DNA of 64,000 nt from Sphingobacteriales bacterium (lineage in GTDB: Bacteria; Bacteroidota; Bacteroidia; Sphingobacteriales; Sphingobacteriaceae). Of this stretch, positions 43,713 to 52,834 are shown in pieces. The notes under the pieces are model-generated. The model saw only the letters and a list, made by a program, of their open reading frames with translations. It had not been told where the DNA came from and did no database searches. The position numbers were made by a program, and so were the translations under genes. Position 1 is the first letter of the stretch. Every line of letters begins with the position of its first letter. The stretch is from positions 24,129 to 88,128 of the forward strand of contig RDYW01000045.1 in the NCBI GenBank assembly GCA_004293485.1, read 5' to 3'.

Positions 43713-44831
43713 ATGAGATTCATTGTATCAACATCAACATTATTAAAACATTTACAAGCCGTTAGTGGCGCTTTAAGTACAAGTAACGTATTACCTATTT
43801 TAGAAAACTTTTTGTTTGAAATTAAAGCAGGTAACTTAGTAATATCGGCTACTGATTTACAAACCAGTATGACTACTGCATTAAGCGTAGAATCGAAAGA
43901 AGATGGTAAAATTGCCGTACCTTCAAAAATATTATTAGAAACTTTAAAAACTTTGGCCGAACAGCCTATATCTTTTTCGGTAGATGAGCAAACTTTTGCT
44001 ATAGAAATTAGTGCTGGCGATGGAAAGTATAAATTAAGTGGCGAAAACGGCGACGATTTTCCTAAAATTCCCCTCGTTGATGATGCTGCTTCGGTAAACT
44101 TACCTTCAATTGTACTTGCCGAAGCTATTAATAAAACCATTTTCGCTGTAAGTGCCGACGAGCTACGCCCCGCCATGACAGGCGTTTTTTGCCAACTAAG
44201 CACCCAAAATTTAACTTTTGTATCAACCGATGCGCATAAATTGGTACGCTATCGCCGTAAAGATGCCAGAGCAGAAGCTGCGGCATCGTTTATTTTACCT
44301 CGCAAAGCACTAATGCTATTAAAAACAGCTTTAACTACCGATAGTGGTAACGTAAGTATTGAATATAACGCTACCAGCGCTTTTTTTAGCTTTGCAAATA
44401 TTAATTTAGTGTGCCGATTAATTGACGAACGCTACCCCGACTACGAAGCTGTTATACCTCAAAACAACCCAAATAAACTTACTTTAGACCGTGGTTTATT
44501 TTTAAATTGCCTAAAACGTGTGGTAATTTTTGCCAACAAAGACACCCACCAAGTACGCTTAAAAATTACAGGTAGCGAGTTAAATATATCATCAGAAGAT
44601 TTAGATTTTGCCAACGAAGCACACGAACGCATTGGCTGCCAATACGAAGGTGAGGATATGGAAATTGGCTTTAACGCCAAGTTTTTAATCGAAATGCTAA
44701 GTAATTTAAACAGCGATGAAATTACAATTGAAATGAGCGTACCTAACCGAGCTGGCTTACTTTCGCCAGCTATTAAAAATGATAACGAAGATATTTTAAT
44801 GTTAGTGATGCCTGTAATGCTTAATAATTAA
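43713..44831 (+). CDS. dnaN: DNA polymerase III beta sliding clamp
   Basis: 372 residues with the three clamp domains of DnaN. MRFIVSTSTLLKHLQAVSGAL, PILENFLFEI, FRRKDARAEA-like and MLVMPVML at the C-terminus are conserved. It forms the ring that tethers polymerase to DNA. It is not next to dnaA here, so this is not the replication origin. Confidence 0.95.
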   Translation: MRFIVSTSTLLKHLQAVSGALSTSNVLPILENFLFEIKAGNLVISATDLQTSMTTALSVESKEDGKIAVPSKILLETLKTLAEQPISFSVDEQTFAIEISAGDGKYKLSGENGDDFPKIPLVDDAASVNLPSIVLAEAINKTIFAVSADELRPAMTGVFCQLSTQNLTFVSTDAHKLVRYRRKDARAEAAASFILPRKALMLLKTALTTDSGNVSIEYNATSAFFSFANINLVCRLIDERYPDYEAVIPQNNPNKLTLDRGLFLNCLKRVVIFANKDTHQVRLKITGSELNISSEDLDFANEAHERIGCQYEGEDMEIGFNAKFLIEMLSNLNSDEITIEMSVPNRAGLLSPAIKNDNEDILMLVMPVMLNN

Positions 44832-44854
44832 AAAACTAAAATAAAAAAATTGCC

Positions 44855-44885
44855 AATAGCCTATTTTACTAGGCTATTTTGGTTT
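44855..44885 (+). terminator. Terminator after dnaN
   Basis: AATAGCCTA-TTTTAC-TAGGCTATT followed by TTGGTTTT, 24 bases after the dnaN stop. Confidence 0.8.
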
Positions 44886-44898
44886 TACAAAGTATTTT

Positions 44899-45585
44899 AT
44901 GGCTAAACATTTTTTAAGTTTTTTTATTATATTGTGCTTCTTTTTATTCGCTTGTAACAGCAATACAGGTAATGAAGCTTACAATAAAGATAGTTTAATG
45001 CTTATAAACGCATCGCCCGATGCCGGCCCAATTGATATTAGCTTTAATGGAAAAGTAATAAATAATACACCATTAAGTTATACCCAAAACACGGGCTACA
45101 GCCTAATAGATGCAGGCGTATATCAGGTTGTAACAACAAAACAATCGAGCAATGTACAATTACTTTCGGTACCAATGTTGTTAAAAAGTCGTAGGGCATA
45201 TTCGGTGTTTTTTGCAGGGCAGGCAAAAGGTAATCAAATGCTTTATGTTGCCACTGAAGATAGTTTAAAAAATCCAAATAAAAACCGAGCTAAATATAGG
45301 TTTATAAACGTATCACAAAATTCGCGGACATTAGATTTTAGGTTAGTTGCAGCTAAAGATTCGGTATTAATTGCTAATATCCCATTTGGCACAGCATCAA
45401 ATTTTAACCAAATAAAACCCGCCAAATATACATTTAAAGTTATATCCAGAGATACCAGTGTAAAAACAATAGATACCATAAGTTATACTCTAGAAAATGG
45501 TAAAATTTATACTTTTTGGGCTAAAGGGCTAATAAATACTACAGGCGCTAATAAGCTTGGTATTAAAGTTATTAAAAACAAATAG
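44899..45585 (+). CDS. DUF4397-containing lipoprotein
   Basis: 228 residues. The signal peptide ends in the lipobox FFLFACNS. The mature part matches DUF4397: SLMLINASPDAGPIDISFNGK, then LIDAGVYQV and YRFINVSQNSRTLDF, each suggesting Ig-like strands. These proteins are common in Bacteroidota envelopes and their function is unknown. There is no operon partner. Confidence 0.8.
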   Translation: MAKHFLSFFIILCFFLFACNSNTGNEAYNKDSLMLINASPDAGPIDISFNGKVINNTPLSYTQNTGYSLIDAGVYQVVTTKQSSNVQLLSVPMLLKSRRAYSVFFAGQAKGNQMLYVATEDSLKNPNKNRAKYRFINVSQNSRTLDFRLVAAKDSVLIANIPFGTASNFNQIKPAKYTFKVISRDTSVKTIDTISYTLENGKIYTFWAKGLINTTGANKLGIKVIKNK

Positions 45586-45593
45586 CTGATTTT

Positions 45594-45998
45594 TTATTCA
45601 TTCGGGTTTTTTAAAATAAGTATAAAATCATAAAACCAACCCAAATTATCTGTGCCTTTAAATACCTTATTAACTTTAATTTGTTTGTTTTTAAAAACAT
45701 ATATGGGGGTAAAGTTGGCAAAAGAAATGTCAGTACAAGTACCTAAACAGCAGGTTTTAAAAAAAATACTTAGAGGTAAAATAACGCTTTTACTAAGCTC
45801 AACATCACGATTATAAAAAACCGTTACAAAAAACCCAGCTTGCATAAGTAGTTGTATAAGTAAGGTATAGTAATGCTTAAAACATTTAAATCCAATCATT
45901 CGAAACAATAAAAGAATAGCGATAACCTCGCTCGTAAACATTTTAGGAGGCCTAACGGCACAGTTACCAACAATGAAGTTTTTTAGATGTATTTTCAA
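45594..45998 (-). pseudogene. Decayed IS982-family transposase fragment
   Basis: The 134-residue frame resembles the N-terminal and central parts of IS982 transposases: PPKMFTSEVIAILLLFRM, FKHYYTLL, VELSKSVILPLSIFFK, and TPIYVFKNKQIKVNKVFKG then GWFYDF. The expected catalytic Asp in ISFIDST is missing (ISFANFT). The C-terminal half with the remaining acidic residues is absent, so it cannot transpose. No inverted repeats were recognised around it. It is a relic of an old insertion. Confidence 0.7.
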
Positions 45999-46384
45999 AG
46001 TTCTTGCAAAATTTGTGCAAAAAATATGGCTACTTTTACAGTAGGTAGTTTTCTAAATAAACATTTAAATTTTAAACACTTAAACATATAAAATAAAACG
46101 ATTACTACATAGTTTTAAAGTAAGTAATTATCGAGTTCAAAATAATATGTTTTTCAAGGTAATATTGTAAAGCGGGTTGTTTTTTTGTAGTACCACAATG
46201 CTAAAACTAAATAAACAATAAGTACGTTTTTTAACTAATAAAGTATTGGTTAACGGTTTTAAAAATTTATTAATTTATAATATCCTAAAAACTAAATTAA
46301 TATATTTAAAAAAAAGTTTGCATCCATTATCTAATGCTTCTATATTTGTAATCCAAACAGAATTACTATTTTTGTTTAAAAGCT
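45999..46384. other. Gene-free stretch before tRNA-Gln
   Basis: 386 bases, AT-rich. It holds the tRNA-Gln promoter at 46317-46348 and no credible gene. An open frame from 46246 runs through the tRNA and is not real. Confidence 0.6.
46317..46348 (+). promoter_or_regulatory. tRNA-Gln promoter
   Basis: TTTG at 46317-46320, 20 bases, then TATATTTG at 46341-46348, a perfect match to the Bacteroidota promoter pattern, 36 bases upstream of tRNA-Gln. Confidence 0.75.
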
Positions 46385-46455
46385 TGCCTGATAGTATAAT
46401 GGTAGTACAACGGTTTTTGGTACCGTATGTCTAGGTTCGAACCCTGGTCGGGCAA
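46385..46455 (+). tRNA. tRNA-Gln (UUG)
   Basis: 71 bases. Acceptor TGCCTGA/TCGGGCA, D arm with AATGGTAGTA, anticodon stem ACGGT/ACCGT with loop TTTTGGT (TTG = UUG), and T arm AGGTTCGAACCCT. It begins with U as Gln tRNAs do. CCA is not encoded. Confidence 0.94.
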
Positions 46456-46465
46456 CACAACAATA

Positions 46466-46508
46466 AAAAGCTGGATTAGAACATTTTTCTTTATCCAGCT
46501 TTTTTTAT
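46466..46508 (+). terminator. Terminator after tRNA-Gln
   Basis: AAAAGCTGGAT pairs with ATCCAGCTTTT across a 16-base loop, followed by a T tract. Confidence 0.8.
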
Positions 46509-46527
46509 TTTATTACATAAACATAAA

Positions 46528-47469
46528 ATGCCTTTACAGTTTAATACGGTAAAATTATTTTCGGGTTCGCGTACTCAAGTTCTATCCGAGCGGATAGCCC
46601 AAAGTTACGGAAGACCACTGGGCGATTTAGTAGTTTCGAGATTTTCGGATGGCGAAATTCAGCCATACTTTAACGAAAGTGTACGAGGTTGTGATATTTT
46701 TTTAATACAGTCAACCTGTCAGCCAAACGATAATTTAATTGAATTATTGATGATGATAGATGCAGCTAGGCGAGCTTCGGCACATTATATCACGGCGGTA
46801 ATACCCTATTTTGGGCTTGCAAGGCAAGATAGAAAAGATAAGCCAAGGGTTTCGATAGGTTCAAAATTAGTAGCTAATTTATTAACTGCAGCTGGTGCAG
46901 ATAGGGTGATGACGATGGATTTACACGCTTCTCAAATACAAGGTTTTTTTGATATACCCGTTGATCATTTAGATGCATCGGTAATATTTGTTCCTTATAT
47001 TAAAAGTTTGGGCCTGCAAAATTTAACCATTGCATCGCCCGATATGGGAGGGAGTTACCGAGCCCGCACCTTTGCTAAGTTTTTTAATGCCGAAGTAGTA
47101 ATATGCGATAAACGCAGAAAAAGAGCCAACGAAATAGAATCGATGTCGATAATTGGTGATGTAACTGGGCAAGATATTGTATTGATGGACGATATTGTAG
47201 ATACGGCTGGCACCCTTTCGAAAGCAGCAACTTTAATTATGGAAAACGGTGCTAAAAGCGTTAGAGCGGTATGCACACATGCGGTATTATCGGGCAATGC
47301 ATACGAAACTGTTGAAAATTCGGCCCTGCTCGAATTAATAGTTACTGATAGCATCCCTGTTAAGGCCGAGAGTAATAAAATTAAAGTGCTATCTACCGCC
47401 GATTTGTTTGCCAAGGCAATTGCTAATGTAAACGAACATGGTTCGATAAGTGCGTTATTTAAAGTTTAA
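46528..47469 (+). CDS. prs: Ribose-phosphate pyrophosphokinase
   Basis: 313 residues. It makes PRPP from ribose 5-phosphate and ATP. TMDLHASQIQGFFD is the divalent-cation site, VLMDDIVDTAGTL is the PRPP loop and YFGLARQDRK is the ATP/ribose-5-P flexible loop. SRFSDGEIQPYFNESVRG is near the N-terminus. It is followed by rplY at 35 bases, a pairing seen in many bacteria. Confidence 0.97.
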   Translation: MPLQFNTVKLFSGSRTQVLSERIAQSYGRPLGDLVVSRFSDGEIQPYFNESVRGCDIFLIQSTCQPNDNLIELLMMIDAARRASAHYITAVIPYFGLARQDRKDKPRVSIGSKLVANLLTAAGADRVMTMDLHASQIQGFFDIPVDHLDASVIFVPYIKSLGLQNLTIASPDMGGSYRARTFAKFFNAEVVICDKRRKRANEIESMSIIGDVTGQDIVLMDDIVDTAGTLSKAATLIMENGAKSVRAVCTHAVLSGNAYETVENSALLELIVTDSIPVKAESNKIKVLSTADLFAKAIANVNEHGSISALFKV

Positions 47470-47503
47470 TTATTAACAAAATACATATATAAATTAAAAA
47501 AAA

Positions 47504-48082
47504 ATGAATACAATCGCAATTAGCGGTTCTCAAAGAGAGAACGTAGGGAAACGCGACGCAAAGGAATTGCGTTACGCAGGTAAGGTACCAGCCGTGTTAT
47601 ATGGTGGTAAAAGTCAAATACACTTTGCTGTTACAGCAACCGATTTAAAAGATTTGGTGTACACGCCAGAGGTTAACTTTGTTGAGATTAACGTTGAAGG
47701 TACAAAAGTAAAAGCTGTAGTACAAGATATTCAGTTTCATCCTTTAACCGAAAAAATAATTCATATTGATTTTCTTCAATTATTTGACGATAAAGCATTA
47801 ACGATGGAAATTCCCGTTAAATTAACAGGAACTTCGCCTGGTGTAAAAACAGGGGGTAAATTAGTACAAAAGTTACGTAAACTAAGGGTAAACGCCTTGC
47901 CAAAAAATATGCCTCAGTACGTTGAAGTAGCGATGGAAGTGCTTGAAGTGGGAAAATCTGTTAGGGTAAGAGATTTAAAACCCGATGGATATGCCATTAC
48001 TAATGTACCCGAAGATACCATTGTATCAGTTATTATGTCGAGAGCGTTAAAACAAGCCGAACAAGAGGCTAACAAAAAATAG
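47504..48082 (+). CDS. rplY: 50S ribosomal protein L25/general stress protein Ctc
   Basis: 192 residues, the two-domain Ctc form: an N-terminal 5S rRNA-binding domain (GKRDAKELRYAGKVPAVLYG) and a C-terminal TL5-type beta domain (DFLQLFDDKALTMEIPVKL). It ends in a basic NKK tail. It is co-transcribed with prs. Confidence 0.95.
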   Translation: MNTIAISGSQRENVGKRDAKELRYAGKVPAVLYGGKSQIHFAVTATDLKDLVYTPEVNFVEINVEGTKVKAVVQDIQFHPLTEKIIHIDFLQLFDDKALTMEIPVKLTGTSPGVKTGGKLVQKLRKLRVNALPKNMPQYVEVAMEVLEVGKSVRVRDLKPDGYAITNVPEDTIVSVIMSRALKQAEQEANKK

Positions 48083-48100
48083 TATTTTATACCACTGTTA

Positions 48101-48134
48101 AAAAGAGGCTTTGTTAAATTACAAAGCCTCTTTT
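48101..48134. terminator. Bidirectional terminator
   Basis: AAAAGAGGCTTTGT-TAAATT-ACAAAGCCTCTTTT, a 14-bp perfect stem. It serves rplY (+) and the end of the leu operon (-). Confidence 0.88.
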
Positions 48135-48190
48135 TGGTTTTATTACGTATGATAAAAATTAGGGTTTAATTTTATAGCTTAATAAATACT

Positions 48191-49711
48191 TTAAATAATA
48201 TTCAACATTTTTTGCGTAGCCTTTATAGCACACACCGTTTGGTCGCTATCTAGCCCACGGGTTTTAAAAGTACGTAAATCGGCTTTTTGCCAAGTAATAA
48301 TGGCTTCGCATAGCGCATCCGAATCGCTACCAGGTGCAATCCTTACCGCATAATCTATCAGTTTGGGCAAGTGCATTTTTTTACGTACACATACTTTTTC
48401 TAGCGCATTCATAAAAGCATCGTACTGGCCATCGCCTTGTGCGTGTTCTTCAAAAACTTCATTATCTATTTTTACAGCAATAGTTGCCGATGGGCGCAAT
48501 CCTTTAGAGTTTGTAAGTATATAAGATTCAACCGTTACCTTTTCTTCGTACAGGTTGCTATCCAACACATCCGATATAATGTAAGGCAAATCTTCTTTGG
48601 TTACGGTTTCTTTTTTATCGCCCAATTCAATTACCCGCTGCGTAACTTTTTTTAAATCCTCATCGTTAAGTTTAAGGCCAAGCTCTTGTAAATTTTTTTG
48701 AATATTGGCCTTGCCCGATGTTTTTCCTAAAGCATAACTGCGTTTACGACCAAAACGCTCGGGAAGTAAATCGTTAAAATACAAATTGTTTTTATTGTCG
48801 CCATCGGCGTGTATGCCAGCCGTTTGTGTAAAAACATTATCCCCAATAATGGGTTTATTGGCCGGTATGCGTACGCCCGAAAATGTTTCCACCAGCTTGC
48901 TTACCTTGTAAATGGCAGCTTCTTTAATACCAATGCTAACCTCGGGCAAAAAATCTTTAATAACTGCCACCGCACTCGATAATGGCGCATTTCCTGCCCG
49001 CTCGCCCATTCCGTTAATAGTTAAATGCAATCCATCTATTCCCGCTTTTACGGCTTCCAATACATTGGCCGTACCCAAATCGTAATCGTTATGGGCGTGA
49101 AAATCGAAATGTAAAGCGGGGTATTTTGCTTTAATAGTAGTAATAAAATCGAATACTTCGGCTGGGGTTAAAACCCCCAACGTATCGGGCAAAAGCACTC
49201 TTTTTACAGGTTGCGTGGCTAAAAAATCTAAATATTGGTACACATAGTCGGGCGAATTTCGCATCCCATTGCTCCAATCTTCTAAATAAACATTACTTAC
49301 CATACCCTTGCTATCGGCCAGTTTTATTACCTCGGCAATTTCGGTAAAATGCTCGTCGGCAGTTTTTTTAAGCTGGTGTGTAAGGTGGTTTAACGAACCT
49401 TTGGTCAGTAAATTTTGAACCTTTACACCCGCTTGCTCCATCCAATCTATCGATACACCTTTATCCACAAACGTTAAAACCTCAATAGCTTGTAAAAAAT
49501 TATTGACCTTTGCCCAGTTACATATTGCCTTTACGGCTTCCAATTCGCCTTCCGATACCCTCGCCGAAGCCACCTCAATCCTATCCACCTGCAACTCTTC
49601 GAGCAATAATTGCGCAATAGTTAACTTTTCGGATACCGAAAACGAAACCCCCGATGTTTGTTCCCCATCGCGGAGGGTAGTGTCCATTATTTCTATTTTC
49701 TTTTTTTTCAT
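48191..49711 (-). CDS. Second 2-isopropylmalate synthase-like enzyme (DRE-TIM family)
   Basis: 506 residues. [14 protein letters not shown] binds metal and acetyl-CoA, FHAHNDYDLGTANV gives metal His, and AGIHADGDNK is in the barrel end. The C-terminal third is a LeuA-type regulatory domain (ATIAVKIDNEVFEEHAQG). It shares only the general architecture with the leuA at 52835. Bacteroidota leu operons often carry such a second copy, which may act as isopropylmalate or citramalate synthase. Sequence alone does not decide. It is the last gene of the operon. Confidence 0.85.
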   Translation of the reverse strand: MKKKKIEIMDTTLRDGEQTSGVSFSVSEKLTIAQLLLEELQVDRIEVASARVSEGELEAVKAICNWAKVNNFLQAIEVLTFVDKGVSIDWMEQAGVKVQNLLTKGSLNHLTHQLKKTADEHFTEIAEVIKLADSKGMVSNVYLEDWSNGMRNSPDYVYQYLDFLATQPVKRVLLPDTLGVLTPAEVFDFITTIKAKYPALHFDFHAHNDYDLGTANVLEAVKAGIDGLHLTINGMGERAGNAPLSSAVAVIKDFLPEVSIGIKEAAIYKVSKLVETFSGVRIPANKPIIGDNVFTQTAGIHADGDNKNNLYFNDLLPERFGRKRSYALGKTSGKANIQKNLQELGLKLNDEDLKKVTQRVIELGDKKETVTKEDLPYIISDVLDSNLYEEKVTVESYILTNSKGLRPSATIAVKIDNEVFEEHAQGDGQYDAFMNALEKVCVRKKMHLPKLIDYAVRIAPGSDSDALCEAIITWQKADLRTFKTRGLDSDQTVCAIKATQKMLNII

Positions 49712-49724
49712 TGCTTTTTTTTTA

Positions 49725-49858
49725 GCTGCGAGCTTTCGGGCTTCGGGCAGCGGGCTTCTTGTTTGTTGTTTTAGGGCTGCGGGCTTTCGGGCAACGGGCT
49801 TTCTAAAATAGGTTTAAGCCCGAGGCTCGAAAGCTCGTTGCTCGAGGCTAATTATTTT
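49725..49858. repeat. CGGGC-type array with inverted end
   Basis: Between the second IPMS-like gene and repeat copy 4, plus-strand units such as CGGGCTTCGGGCAGCGGGC are followed by an inverted end, GCCCGAGGCTCGAAAGCTCG. It is non-coding, although reading frames run through it. Confidence 0.7.
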
Positions 49859-49860
49859 CA

Positions 49861-49984
49861 GGGCGTTCCCCGAAAAGGGGCGGGCTATTCGCTCATAGCT
49901 TTTTTTTATTGCCCTCCCCCCAACCCCCAAAGGGGGAGAATGGGCAATAAAAAAAAGGCTATCCGCTGCTATCCCTAACGCATT
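49861..49984 (-). repeat. Dispersed structured repeat, copy 4 (minus orientation)
   Basis: Read on the minus strand: GCGTTAGGGATAGCAGCGG, then a 16-bp stem (CTTTTTTTTATTGCCC paired with GGGCAATAAAAAAAAG) with inner CTCCCCC/GGGGGAG. It ends GAGCGAATAGCCCGCCCC. It is set between two CGGGC arrays in the leuD to IPMS-like gap, in the direction of transcription. Confidence 0.75.
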
Positions 49985-50085
49985 TGGCAGTGGGCTTTCG
50001 GGCAGCGGGCTTCGGGCAATTTTCCATTCTAATTCTACATTAGACAGTCGGCTCGCTGCCCAATTGCCCGCAGCTCGAGGCAAAA
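49985..50085. repeat. CGGGC-type array next to leuD
   Basis: GGCAGTGGGCTTTCGGGCAGCGGGC and similar units run into the inverted end GCCCGCAGCTCGAGGC, immediately after the leuD stop. An AT-rich spacer lies in the middle. Confidence 0.65.
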
Positions 50086-50682
50086 CTAAAACGGTCTTGC
50101 TTTCGCAAATTCTACAATATCAGCTTTAATGTTTTGCAAATAATCAATATCATCAAAACCATTCATCATATTATCTTTTTTATATCCGCTGATATCAAAA
50201 GTTTCAGTTTCGCCAGTTTCTAATAAAGTAATGCTTTGCTGGGCAAGGTTAATTTCTAGTTCGGTGGCTGGGTTTTTAAAAATGGCAGCAAAAATCTTAT
50301 CCGAAAACTCGGGAGAAACCTGTACGGGTAACACGCCAATATTTAAGCAATTGCCTTTAAATATATCGGCAAAAAAGCTAGATACTACGCATCTAAAACC
50401 ATAATCGTAAACCGCCCAGGCAGCGTGTTCACGTGACGAACCCGAACCAAAGTTTTTACCTCCCACCAAAATTTTACCTTTATAAATGGGGTTGTTTAAC
50501 ACAAAATCTGCTTTCGGTGTATTATCGGGGTTGTAACGCCAATCTCTAAACAAATTATCGCCAAAACCTACACGTTCGGTGGCTTTTAAAAACCTTGCGG
50601 GTATGAGTTGGTCGGTGTCTACGTTTTCAATGGGTAGTGGTACTGCGGTACTTTTTAGGGTGGTGAATTTATCGTATGCCAT
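50086..50682 (-). CDS. leuD: 3-isopropylmalate dehydratase small subunit
   Basis: 198 residues. It forms the swivel domain of the aconitase-type enzyme, closed over LeuC. ENVDTDQLIPARFL and FGSGSSREHAAWAV are diagnostic. It isomerises 2- to 3-isopropylmalate with LeuC. leuC lies upstream but is separated from it by the four-helix-bundle gene and its repeat arrays, an interruption of the usual leuC-leuD pair. Confidence 0.95.
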   Translation of the reverse strand: MAYDKFTTLKSTAVPLPIENVDTDQLIPARFLKATERVGFGDNLFRDWRYNPDNTPKADFVLNNPIYKGKILVGGKNFGSGSSREHAAWAVYDYGFRCVVSSFFADIFKGNCLNIGVLPVQVSPEFSDKIFAAIFKNPATELEINLAQQSITLLETGETETFDISGYKKDNMMNGFDDIDYLQNIKADIVEFAKARPF

Positions 50683-50692
50683 AATATTTTTT

Positions 50693-50880
50693 GCTACGGG
50701 CTGCGGGCTTTCGGGCTTCGGGCTCTTTTGCTACGGGCTTCGGGCTTTCGGGCATCGGGCTTTCGGGTGGCGGGCTTCGGGCTTTCAGCAATGGCTGAGA
50801 GTTTTGGGCGGCGGGCTGAGGGCGGCGAGCTTTGGGGCTGAGGGCTACGGGCTTTAGGGCGGCGGGCTGTAAGCTTTAGG
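50693..50880. repeat. CGGGC-type array between leuD and the four-helix-bundle gene
   Basis: The longest array: about 190 bases of CGGGCTTTCGGGCTTCGGGC-type units with few interruptions, ending at the four-helix-bundle stop codon. GC is far above that of the flanking genes. The plus-strand open frame through it is an artefact of low stop density. Confidence 0.8.
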
Positions 50881-51237
50881 CTATTTTGTAATTAATTTTG
50901 TTTTTAAATTATAAATCTGTTTTCTAATCTTAAATAATTGTTCTTCAAAAAATTGATATTGCTCAACTGTTATGTATTTCAAATCTCGTGTAAGTAAAAG
51001 TAAATACTCTACTTCGCAACAAGATGCAAGCGCAATGTTCAAATATCTTGCAAATTCTTTTTCAGAATTTGAACCGCAACCTTCAGCAAAATTAGTTGGA
51101 ATAGAAGCACTTGCTCTACGTAGCTGGCTAGTTAATCCAAATAATTCATCTTTAGGAAACACCTTAGTTACCTGATAAACATCAAGTGTAAAAGTATGAC
51201 TCTCCTGCCAAACTGTATATTTTTTAAAGTCACGCAT
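50881..51237 (-). CDS. Four-helix-bundle protein (23S rRNA intervening-sequence protein type)
   Basis: 118 residues of four amphipathic helices with the family landmarks VWQESHTFTLDVYQVTK, LTSQLRRASASIPTNFAEG and EFARYLNIALASCCEVEYLL. The family includes proteins encoded in 23S rRNA intervening sequences and the Avd accessory protein of diversity-generating retroelements. No reverse transcriptase or rRNA is near. The gene sits within leuC-leuD, same strand, with CGGGC arrays right at its start and end. This suggests it arrived as a unit together with the arrays. Confidence 0.85.
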   Translation of the reverse strand: MRDFKKYTVWQESHTFTLDVYQVTKVFPKDELFGLTSQLRRASASIPTNFAEGCGSNSEKEFARYLNIALASCCEVEYLLLLTRDLKYITVEQYQFFEEQLFKIRKQIYNLKTKLITK

Positions 51238-51417
51238 CCTTGTTTTGTTTATTAGTTGCCTCGGGCTTTCGGGCTACGAGCCTCGGGTTGCCTGTTTGTT
51301 TTATTAGTTGCTTCGGGCTACGAGCTTCGAGCATCCTGTTTATTATATTAAGGCTGCGGGCTACGAGCCTCGGGCATCTGAAAGTCAGCTCGTTGCTCGT
51401 AGCCCGAAAGCTCGTGG
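51238..51417. repeat. CGGGC-type array between the four-helix-bundle gene and leuC
   Basis: Units such as CGGGCTTTCGGGCTACGAGC run into an inverted partner (GCTCGTAGCCCGAAAGCTCG) near the right end, so the RNA could form a long stem. It ends at the leuC stop codon. Confidence 0.75.
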
Positions 51418-52809
51418 CTAAAAACCCCTCGGGTCTGTTACCACTCCCATAACCGCCGATGCCGCAGCAACCAAAGGGCTAGCCAACATTGTTCTCGAAC
51501 CTGGGCCTTGCCTTCCTTCAAAGTTTCGGTTCGAGGTGCTTACGGCGTACTTACCAGCAGGTATTTTATCATCGTTCATGGCTAAGCAAGCCGAGCAACC
51601 AGGCTGGCGAAGCGTAAAACCTGCTTCGGTTAAAATATCTAAAATGCCTTCTTCTTTAATTTGAGCTTCTACAATGTGCGAGCCCGGAACCAGCCAAGCC
51701 GTTACATTATCGGCTTTGTGTTTGCCTTTTACAATGGAGGCAAAGGCCCTAAAATCTTCGATGCGGCCATTGGTGCAGCTGCCTAAAAAAACGTAATCAA
51801 CTGGTTTACCAATCATGGTATCGCCTTGAGCAAAACCCATATAGTTTAACGATTTTTCGTAAGTAGCCACACCACCTTCTACATCTTTGGCGTTAGGTAT
51901 GTGGTTGCTTATGCCTATGCCCATACCAGGGTTAGTGCCGTAGGTTATCATTGGCTCAATGGTGCTGCCATCAAAGGTGTATTCTTTATCAAAAACGGCA
52001 TCGTCATCCGTTTTTAAAGTTTGCCAGTATTGCATTGCTTTATCCCAAGCATCGCCTTTAGGTGTAAACTCACGGCCTTTTATATAATCGAAAGTGGTTT
52101 GGTCGGGAGCAATCATCCCCCCACGGGCACCCATTTCTATACTTAGGTTACACACCGTCATACGGCCTTCCATCGTCATATTTTCGAACACTGGACCCGC
52201 ATATTCTACAAAATAACCTGTTGCACCCGAGGTGCTTAATTGCGAAATAATAAACAAAGCGGCATCTTTTGGCGTTACGCCAAAACCTAATTTCCCCGTA
52301 AGGGTAATACGCATTTTTTGAGGTTTTGGTTGCATAATACATTGTGTAGAAAGCACCATTTCAACCTCGGATGTACCTATACCAAAGGCTATTGCACCAA
52401 AAGCACCGTGGGTTGAGGTGTGGCTATCGCCACAAACAATGGTTGCACCAGGCTGTGTAATACCATACTCGGGACCAACAACGTGTACAATGCCGTTTTT
52501 TTGGTGACCCAAACCCCAGTGGCTAATGCCGTACTGGTTAGAGTTTGATTCTAAAGCCCTTAACTGGTTAGCCGAAAGTGGGTCGGCAACGGGTAAATGC
52601 TGGTTAATGGTGGGCGTGTTATGGTCGGCGGTGGCAAAAGTACGGTTGGGATACAATACCCCAATACCACGTTCTTTCAAACCTAAAAACGCTACGGGGC
52701 TGGTAACTTCGTGTATCAAATGGCGGTCGATAAAAACCACATCGGGGCCACCTTCAATTTTACGAATTACGTGGCTATCCCAAACTTTATCAAATAATGT
52801 ATTGCTCAT
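51418..52809 (-). CDS. leuC: 3-isopropylmalate dehydratase large subunit
   Basis: 463 residues. 4Fe-4S cluster Cys are in [12 protein letters not shown] and [25 protein letters not shown] is a substrate-binding motif. It works with LeuD. Start fixed by [14 protein letters not shown]; 26 bases downstream of leuA in the operon. Confidence 0.96.
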   Translation of the reverse strand: MSNTLFDKVWDSHVIRKIEGGPDVVFIDRHLIHEVTSPVAFLGLKERGIGVLYPNRTFATADHNTPTINQHLPVADPLSANQLRALESNSNQYGISHWGLGHQKNGIVHVVGPEYGITQPGATIVCGDSHTSTHGAFGAIAFGIGTSEVEMVLSTQCIMQPKPQKMRITLTGKLGFGVTPKDAALFIISQLSTSGATGYFVEYAGPVFENMTMEGRMTVCNLSIEMGARGGMIAPDQTTFDYIKGREFTPKGDAWDKAMQYWQTLKTDDDAVFDKEYTFDGSTIEPMITYGTNPGMGIGISNHIPNAKDVEGGVATYEKSLNYMGFAQGDTMIGKPVDYVFLGSCTNGRIEDFRAFASIVKGKHKADNVTAWLVPGSHIVEAQIKEEGILDILTEAGFTLRQPGCSACLAMNDDKIPAGKYAVSTSNRNFEGRQGPGSRTMLASPLVAAASAVMGVVTDPRGF

Positions 52810-52834
52810 TTTAATTGTATTTTAATTTTTTGGT

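Noticed and set aside
46246..46434. Small open frame ending within tRNA-Gln
   Set aside because: It runs into the tRNA and has no start context or conservation signal.
49814..50083. Open frame (-) of 89 residues in the leuD to IPMS-like gap
   Set aside because: It runs through repeat copy 4 and a CGGGC array. The product is a translation of repeats (RSPLPESPLP, SLEQRAFEPRA) with no protein-like pattern.
50579..50857. Plus-strand open frame of 92 residues overlapping leuD start and the array
   Set aside because: It is the array read in one frame (Gly/Phe/Cys-rich) and overlaps the real leuD start; stop codons are rare in CGGGC repeats.
51240..51452. Plus-strand open frame of 70 residues over the array before leuC
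   Set aside because: Low-complexity repeat translation only; it overlaps the end of leuC on the other strand.
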